Shown piece after piece: positions 31,451-36,087 of a DNA stretch of 36,087 nt. Positions within the stretch are counted from its first letter, which is position 1. Every line of letters begins with the position of its first letter. The DNA comes from Anaerolineaceae bacterium UBA2260 (lineage in GTDB: Bacteria > Chloroflexota > Anaerolineae > Anaerolineales > Anaerolineaceae): the NCBI GenBank assembly GCA_002347485.1, contig DDXM01000008.1, positions 33,846-69,932 on the forward strand, read 5' to 3'. The position numbers were made by a program, and so were the translations under genes. The notes under the pieces are model-generated. The model searched no databases and was not told the DNA's origin. It saw nothing but the letters and a program-made list of their open reading frames with translations.

Positions 31451-32031
31451 TGGAAAATTGGATCAATTATCCAAGCGTTGTGCTTTTAGTGATCAGTCTG
31501 TTCTGGTTGTTATTATTGGATTCGCACCGGTCGATGGTCATAGCTTTTTCGATCCTGGTCGTCCTGGTCTTTACGATCAATATTCAATTTTGGACCTTCG
31601 GTTTTGCGCTAAGTAAGTTGCTCACTTCTATGATGGCGCTCTTGATCATGATCTTAACCCCTCTTTCCGGCGTTACCACAGAAGGGGAATCCACCCGTAC
31701 TGGCAGGATCTTCCGCGCGACTGCACTGGGTTTTTTCCTGCTCCTGGTCATATTAACCATTAATGAGACCTCTGCATTTCTAAACCTTGAAATCGATCAA
31801 ACTTTCCCGGCTTTGTCCATACTCGTGTGTGGTTTTCTCCTTTTCGCAACTTCCCAGGAACCTTTTAGAGTAATTCTGGGATTGTTGACCATGCTGGTTG
31901 GTTTTGAGATCGTTTATAGCTCAGTGGAGCAATCTTTACTAGTCAACGGCTTGCTGGCTGCGGTGTTTCTATTTATCGCCATCGTTGGCTCATATCTCAT
32001 AGCTTCCAATGAAAAGGGGAACGATCAATGA
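31450..32031 (+). CDS. NuoK/HyfE-like small membrane subunit
   Basis: A 193-residue protein with about six hydrophobic segments. The C-terminal region LGLLTMLVGFEIVYSSVEQSL, with a glutamate (Glu153) inside the helix, resembles the NuoK/MnhC/HyfE helix LIGLEIMLNA, whose glutamate is important for proton transfer. This is followed by a long hydrophobic helix and a short polar tail. The N-terminal half has membrane helices of unknown match, and HyfE (about 215 residues) is the closest by length. The ATG at 31450 shares bases with the previous stop (TGATG) and its own stop overlaps the next ATG (ATGA), so the three genes are translationally coupled. Assignment is by pattern only. Confidence 0.5.
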   Translation: MENWINYPSVVLLVISLFWLLLLDSHRSMVIAFSILVVLVFTINIQFWTFGFALSKLLTSMMALLIMILTPLSGVTTEGESTRTGRIFRATALGFFLLLVILTINETSAFLNLEIDQTFPALSILVCGFLLFATSQEPFRVILGLLTMLVGFEIVYSSVEQSLLVNGLLAAVFLFIAIVGSYLIASNEKGNDQ

Positions 32032-33422
32032 GCGCGCCCTTGGTCTGGATTATTATCCCCCTCGCGCTTTCAGCCGTTATGCTAGCCTTTCTCCAGTATC
32101 CGCGGTTATTAAAGACCCTGGGCATTCTTGAAAGTCTCATTCTGACGCTCATTGCCATCATACAACCCATCGGGAACGTGCTGCGTGTTGGGAGCGTTGT
32201 GGTCGATATCTCCCCGGAGTTCAATATACTTGGCCGGACTTTGCTCCTGGAGAATTCGGATAGATTCGCGTTGAGCCTGGTCTACGCCTGCCTTCTGTTA
32301 TATCTTATCGTCATGGATACAAAAAGCGTCCCGGCCAAATTCGTACCTTTATCGATCTCCATCACAAGCGTCCTGATAAGCGCTTTAGCTGTAAGACCCT
32401 TCCTTTACGCGGCTGTCCTGATAGAATTGGCGGTATTGTTGATCATCCTGATGGTGAGGGAAAAACAGGACCAGCCTGTTTCAGGCATCATCCGATTTCT
32501 CATCTATCTTACGCTTGCCATGCCGAGCATTCTCTTCGCTGGATGGTTGCTCGGAGGCTCCCAAGCAGAAGCTACCATCGAGACGAAGATGATGAGCGCG
32601 GTAGCGTTCCTGCTATTTGGATTCATGATTTGGCTGGCAGTATTTCCATTCCATTCTTGGTTGCCCCAGTTTTCCCAGGCTGTCAACCCTCTCATGTTCA
32701 GCTTTATATTCAGTGTGATCCCGGTCATTACGTTATTGATCATTATGAAATACATTTCCAGTTTGCTTTGGCTGAAGTCTAGCGAGTTTTTATCTCCCGC
32801 GCTGATGACCATCGGTCTGATCATGATCGTGACTACGGGATTGTTTTCTAGTGTCGAAAAAGACCTTAAGAGATTCCTCGCTTATGCCGTGCTGCTGGAG
32901 ACCGGATTTGCGCTAACGATGCTTAGCCTCCAGTCATCAGAAGGTGTCGAACTGTTGTACGAGAGCTTTGTTCCCCGTATCCTCAGCCTGGGTTTATTCG
33001 GTTATTCACTCTCCGTGCTTCGCAATAGTGGCATTACCCTTTCCCATGATGGTATGCGAGGGATGTTGCGACGGTTTCCCTTTGCGACTGTGGGGGTTTT
33101 GACCTCGCTCTTGTCAATCCTAGGCGTGCCCATCTTCGCTGCTTTTCCTATCCGACTCGAGGTGATGAATTTATTGTCGCAATCATCCCAATCCAACGTC
33201 CTGTGGATAATCGCGGGATTGATCGGGGGATTGGTAGGAACGATCAGGACCTTTGCACAGGTTGCATTTCCGGTCGGTGAAAAATGGGAAATTAATGAGA
33301 AAATATCCCAGGTAATCGTCATTGGGATAGCGGTTGTGATATTAATGCTCATGGGTCTTTTCCCCCGCATCACTACAGGCTTAATCAGCCCGTTTATCGC
33401 GGAAATTGCTGTTTTGTGGTAG
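32028..33422 (+). CDS. NuoM/N-HyfF-like proton-channel-type membrane subunit
   Basis: A 464-residue protein with about 13-14 hydrophobic segments, clearer than its neighbours. TM5 has YAAVLIELAVLLIILMV, with Glu133 at the place of the essential NuoM/N glutamate. The TM7 end reads IWLAVFPFHSWLP, matching the family FKxxxVPFHxWLP motif except that the lysine is tryptophan (Trp202). SSVEKDLKRFLAYAVLLETGF (around 274-294) matches the family DxKRLLAYSSISHxG segment and Lys281 is kept. The loss of the TM7 lysine makes ordinary proton pumping doubtful. It is coupled to the preceding gene by ATGA. The coiled-coil gene follows after 33 bp. Confidence 0.7.
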   Translation: MSAPLVWIIIPLALSAVMLAFLQYPRLLKTLGILESLILTLIAIIQPIGNVLRVGSVVVDISPEFNILGRTLLLENSDRFALSLVYACLLLYLIVMDTKSVPAKFVPLSISITSVLISALAVRPFLYAAVLIELAVLLIILMVREKQDQPVSGIIRFLIYLTLAMPSILFAGWLLGGSQAEATIETKMMSAVAFLLFGFMIWLAVFPFHSWLPQFSQAVNPLMFSFIFSVIPVITLLIIMKYISSLLWLKSSEFLSPALMTIGLIMIVTTGLFSSVEKDLKRFLAYAVLLETGFALTMLSLQSSEGVELLYESFVPRILSLGLFGYSLSVLRNSGITLSHDGMRGMLRRFPFATVGVLTSLLSILGVPIFAAFPIRLEVMNLLSQSSQSNVLWIIAGLIGGLVGTIRTFAQVAFPVGEKWEINEKISQVIVIGIAVVILMLMGLFPRITTGLISPFIAEIAVLW

Positions 33423-33455
33423 TAATTCATTAATGCCCGATGAAAGGTAAATCTT

Positions 33456-34634
33456 ATGGAAACCGATGAAATCCTGAAACGTTTGGAATTTCTGGATGCA
33501 GAGCGAAGGAAAGATAAAAAACTTATCGCGGATCTGCAAGAGCAAATCGCTTCTTTGCAGGAAGGGATCAATGCCGGGAAAAGGGAAATTCAACACCTCA
33601 ATTCAGAGATCAAAAAATCTACTGTAAACCTTGTCAGGTATGAAGAGTACGAAGAGACATTGTCAAATTTGAAGGTTGAGTTGATGAAAGTAATCAGTGA
33701 CACTGATAAAAAGATCACCTCACTGGAAAAAGACACTACATCGCATCGCAAGGAAGACAAGGATACATTCAATTTCCGTCTGCTCGAACTGCAAAACGAA
33801 TTGAAATCTGTAAATGAGATTAAAAAAGAAATTCAAGCCAAGCTCGATAATGATTTTGTCATCAACCAACGCATCGATGATATTGCGAAATTGCTTCCAG
33901 GTTTGCAATCAAAAGATTCTGAACTTGAGCACGAGATTAAACTGGTGGAAAATAATTATCGATCTGAATCAAAACGGATTTCAGACTTGACTGTAGACTT
34001 CACTGCGTTACGAAAAACGATCGAAAACGAGAGGACTACGCTTGATTCTCAGAGAGAATACATAAAAAAAATGGACGGGCAGATCAATGACCTGGCGAAT
34101 CGCGAAAAATTACGCCACCAGGAGCAGGTCGCTTTCATCGAGGCACAATCCCGCCAGGCGATCGATAAGGATAATTTTATTAAGGAATGGCAGGAGAAGG
34201 TTTTATTCATCCAAACCATTGGCGCAAATGTGCAGTCCAAAATGCTCGAACTGCAAGAAGCGAGCAGGTTGTTGAAAAATTCGCAATCAGACTTTGAGGA
34301 GATGAACCAGCGGTTGGATCGCAGATTAAATGAATTGACTGAGATGAACCGATTGATGGAAGAGCGATTCAGACAGGAGTGGACGGCTTTCAAAGCGGAT
34401 GACCAGAAGCGATGGACCAATTACTCGTTAAGCCAGGAGGAGTCTGTTCGTGAAGGCGATCGTGAGATGCTGCGCTTGACGGATCGCATCACCAGCCTGG
34501 AAGATACTGCCCAGAACCTGCTTGACCTGGTTCATGTCATTAATGATGAAACAGAAAAGAGGATCAAGGGTCTGCTAACCCTGGCAAACGAAAACCTGGG
34601 ATCCTTTGAAAGATCAATTGGTAAAAAGAGCTGA
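33456..34634 (+). CDS. Long coiled-coil protein, unknown function
   Basis: A 392-residue soluble, Lys/Glu/Gln/Leu-rich protein predicted by eye to be almost entirely coiled coil. Heptad-like patterns start with LKRLEFLDAERRKDKKLIADL and run to about residue 375, with short breaks near LLPGLQSKD and IQTIGANVQSK. There is no signal peptide, membrane helix, cysteine or catalytic motif. Its DNA is more A-rich than the neighbouring catabolic genes, partly because of lysine content. AAAGG lies 10 bases upstream of the ATG. It lies between the membrane module and selB, with only 3 bp to selB. A structural or scaffold role is plausible but not shown. Confidence 0.75.
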   Translation: METDEILKRLEFLDAERRKDKKLIADLQEQIASLQEGINAGKREIQHLNSEIKKSTVNLVRYEEYEETLSNLKVELMKVISDTDKKITSLEKDTTSHRKEDKDTFNFRLLELQNELKSVNEIKKEIQAKLDNDFVINQRIDDIAKLLPGLQSKDSELEHEIKLVENNYRSESKRISDLTVDFTALRKTIENERTTLDSQREYIKKMDGQINDLANREKLRHQEQVAFIEAQSRQAIDKDNFIKEWQEKVLFIQTIGANVQSKMLELQEASRLLKNSQSDFEEMNQRLDRRLNELTEMNRLMEERFRQEWTAFKADDQKRWTNYSLSQEESVREGDREMLRLTDRITSLEDTAQNLLDLVHVINDETEKRIKGLLTLANENLGSFERSIGKKS

Positions 34635-34637
34635 TCC

Positions 34638-36087
34638 ATGCGCGTGATTGGCACCGCTGGTCATGTGGATCATGGTAAATCCACCCTGGTCAAGGCGTTG
34701 ACCGGGATCGATCCAGACCGGCTCAAGGAAGAAAAAAAACGTCAGATGACAATCGACCTCGGCTTTGCCTGGTACGATTCACCCGGGGTCGGTTCAGTGG
34801 GCATTGTGGATGTGCCAGGGCACCGGGATTTTATCGAAAACATGCTTGCAGGGGTGGGGGGAATGGATGCGGTGATGTTCGTGATCGCCGCGGACGAGGG
34901 TGTGATGCCCCAGACGCGTGAGCATCTCGCCATCGTTGATCTGCTGCAAATTCGCAAGGGTCTGGTTGTGCTGACCAAAATCGACCTGGTAGAGGACTCT
35001 GACTGGATTCAACTGGTTGAAGCCGATATCAAAGAGGTTCTGAAAGGGACGGTGCTCGAAGACGCACCTTTGTTGCGAGTTTCGGCAATTACCGGCGAAG
35101 GTCTGGAAGAGGTTAAACAGGCGATCGACAACCTGCTGCTGGAACTGGGTCCGCGCATCGATCTTGGCAGGGCGAGACTGCCAGTTGACCGAGTTTTTTC
35201 GATCACCGGGTTTGGCACGGTCGTAACCGGCACCCTGGTCGGTGGGACATTTCGGCTTGATGAACAGGTTGAAATTTTGCCGTCTGGGATGATGGGTCGC
35301 ATACGCGGCTTGCAAAACCACAAAAAACAGGAATCGGAGATGCTGCCGGGGACCAGGGTCGCCATGAATCTTTCAGGCATCGATGTTTCAGAAGTGAAAC
35401 GCGGGGATACGATCGTTCACCCGGGGCAGATCGCTCCAACGCGAAGGATCGATGCCAGGTTGGAATTGCTCCGGGACGCTCCTACGGGCGTGAAGCATAA
35501 TGACACTGTAAAACTATTTCTGGCTACCACTGAAACACTCGCGCGTGTAAGGGTGTTGCAGCAAAACAACCTGCAGCCGGGCGGTCAGGGATGGGTACAA
35601 ATCGAAACTGAAAAGGAACTCGTTTGCGAAAAAGGGGACCGCTTCATTATCCGGCGTATGTCACCCGCGAACACCATAGGCGGTGGGAGCGTTGTGGATG
35701 CTCATCCAAAAGAGCGTTACCGATTGACCGATGAGCTGGCAATCTCCCGGTTGGAGACGAAGATTTCGAATACTGCCCACGACAAGCTTAAGGCTCTCGT
35801 CAGCGAACATCCTTTTATCAGCCAGGAGGAGTTGTTGCTCAGTTTGAATGGGAACGAGCTGGATATTGTTGAAACCCTCGATGGCATGGTGGCAAGTGAA
35901 GTGCTCAAGCGAGTTGGGGAGGTGAATCCTGCTGGTGCACGATTTGTAGAAATGAATATTTGGCGTCAAATCACGCGTAAAGCGTTGGACGTGCTGAAAG
36001 ACTTTCACACGCAAAATCCCTTGCGTATTGGCATGCACCAGGATGAACTCGCCCGTCGTATCCGGATGGATCGAGCGTTGATGTCTT
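34638..36087 (+). CDS. selB: SelB, selenocysteine-specific elongation factor (3' end missing)
   Basis: An open frame runs from the ATG at 34638 to the window edge (483 codons; SelB is usually around 600-640). The GTPase domain has G1 GTAGHVDHGKST, a switch region MTIDLGFAWY, G3 DVPGHRDF and G4 TKID. The beta-barrel domains follow with VDRVFSITGFGTVVTGTL, a stretch typical of SelB and not EF-Tu, and MNLSGIDVSEVKRGD. From about residue 370 come winged-helix repeats that in SelB bind the SECIS hairpin. It delivers selenocysteinyl-tRNA to UGA codons, so this organism should make selenoproteins. It lies 3 bp behind the coiled-coil gene, so probably in the same transcript. No selA, selC or selD is in view. 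Confidence 0.95.
   Translation, partial: MRVIGTAGHVDHGKSTLVKALTGIDPDRLKEEKKRQMTIDLGFAWYDSPGVGSVGIVDVPGHRDFIENMLAGVGGMDAVMFVIAADEGVMPQTREHLAIVDLLQIRKGLVVLTKIDLVEDSDWIQLVEADIKEVLKGTVLEDAPLLRVSAITGEGLEEVKQAIDNLLLELGPRIDLGRARLPVDRVFSITGFGTVVTGTLVGGTFRLDEQVEILPSGMMGRIRGLQNHKKQESEMLPGTRVAMNLSGIDVSEVKRGDTIVHPGQIAPTRRIDARLELLRDAPTGVKHNDTVKLFLATTETLARVRVLQQNNLQPGGQGWVQIETEKELVCEKGDRFIIRRMSPANTIGGGSVVDAHPKERYRLTDELAISRLETKISNTAHDKLKALVSEHPFISQEELLLSLNGNELDIVETLDGMVASEVLKRVGEVNPAGARFVEMNIWRQITRKALDVLKDFHTQNPLRIGMHQDELARRIRMDRALMS

Noticed and set aside
29840..33422. Remnant of a normal complex I or hydrogenase-4 operon
   Set aside because: No hydrophilic, NuoH-like or NiFe subunit is adjacent; all three genes are intact and overlapping, so decay of a larger operon is not supported.
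1..36087. CRISPR arrays, insertion sequences, prophage or integrase genes
   Set aside because: No regularly spaced repeats, transposase motifs or terminal inverted repeats with target duplications were seen.

Overview
The window reads as a chromosomal segment of a mesophilic, probably anaerobic bacterium, most likely of the phylum Chloroflexota (Anaerolineae-like). This is inference from the gene mix: an archaeal-type split methylmalonyl-CoA mutase, a UMF1-type MFS protein, BMP-type nucleoside ABC import genes, selB, and a moderately GC-rich composition. No marker gene proves it. Genes are densely packed and no gene-free stretch exceeds 300 bases. No insertion sequence, prophage or CRISPR array was seen.

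Layout. Positions 1-48 hold the 5' part of a tRNA-Glu on the minus strand. Next comes a minus-strand pair: a CPA2 cation/proton antiporter translationally coupled to a small PII-like protein. A plus-strand pair follows, the methylmalonyl-CoA mutase large subunit and methylmalonyl-CoA epimerase. An MFS transporter and L-lactate dehydrogenase lie on the minus strand, then uvrA (plus), a stand-alone TipAS-domain protein and an unknown protein (both minus), and folD (plus).

From about 11.8 to 29.8 kb lies the most distinctive part, a plus-strand purine and ureide catabolism region. It encodes 8-oxoguanine deaminase, adenine deaminase, a GntR/UTRA regulator, an aspartate-carbamoyltransferase-like enzyme, a YgeW-like carbamoyltransferase and carbamate kinase. 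A complete BMP/Nup-type nucleoside importer follows (lipoprotein, double ATPase, two permeases). Then come a threonine-synthase-like PLP enzyme, a polyprenyl-phosphate glycosyltransferase, a second fold-type-II PLP enzyme, a small unknown protein and a dihydropyrimidinase/hydantoinase. Together they suggest uptake and deamination of purines, ring opening to ureido compounds, transfer of carbamoyl groups to phosphate, and ATP formation by carbamate kinase. This resembles the E. coli yge/yqe/ssnA/hyuA purine-degradation region, but with two carbamoyltransferases and different PLP enzymes. The ring-reducing and ring-oxidising enzymes (xdh, ygfK types) are not in the window.

Directly behind the dihydropyrimidinase (6 bp gap) sits an orphan three-gene membrane module related to complex I / Hyf / Mrp antiporter subunits. 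Its genes overlap each other and residues usually needed for proton transfer are changed. A long coiled-coil protein and selB follow; selB runs off the right edge. The module has no hydrogenase, NuoH or quinone-reductase partner in view, so its role is open.
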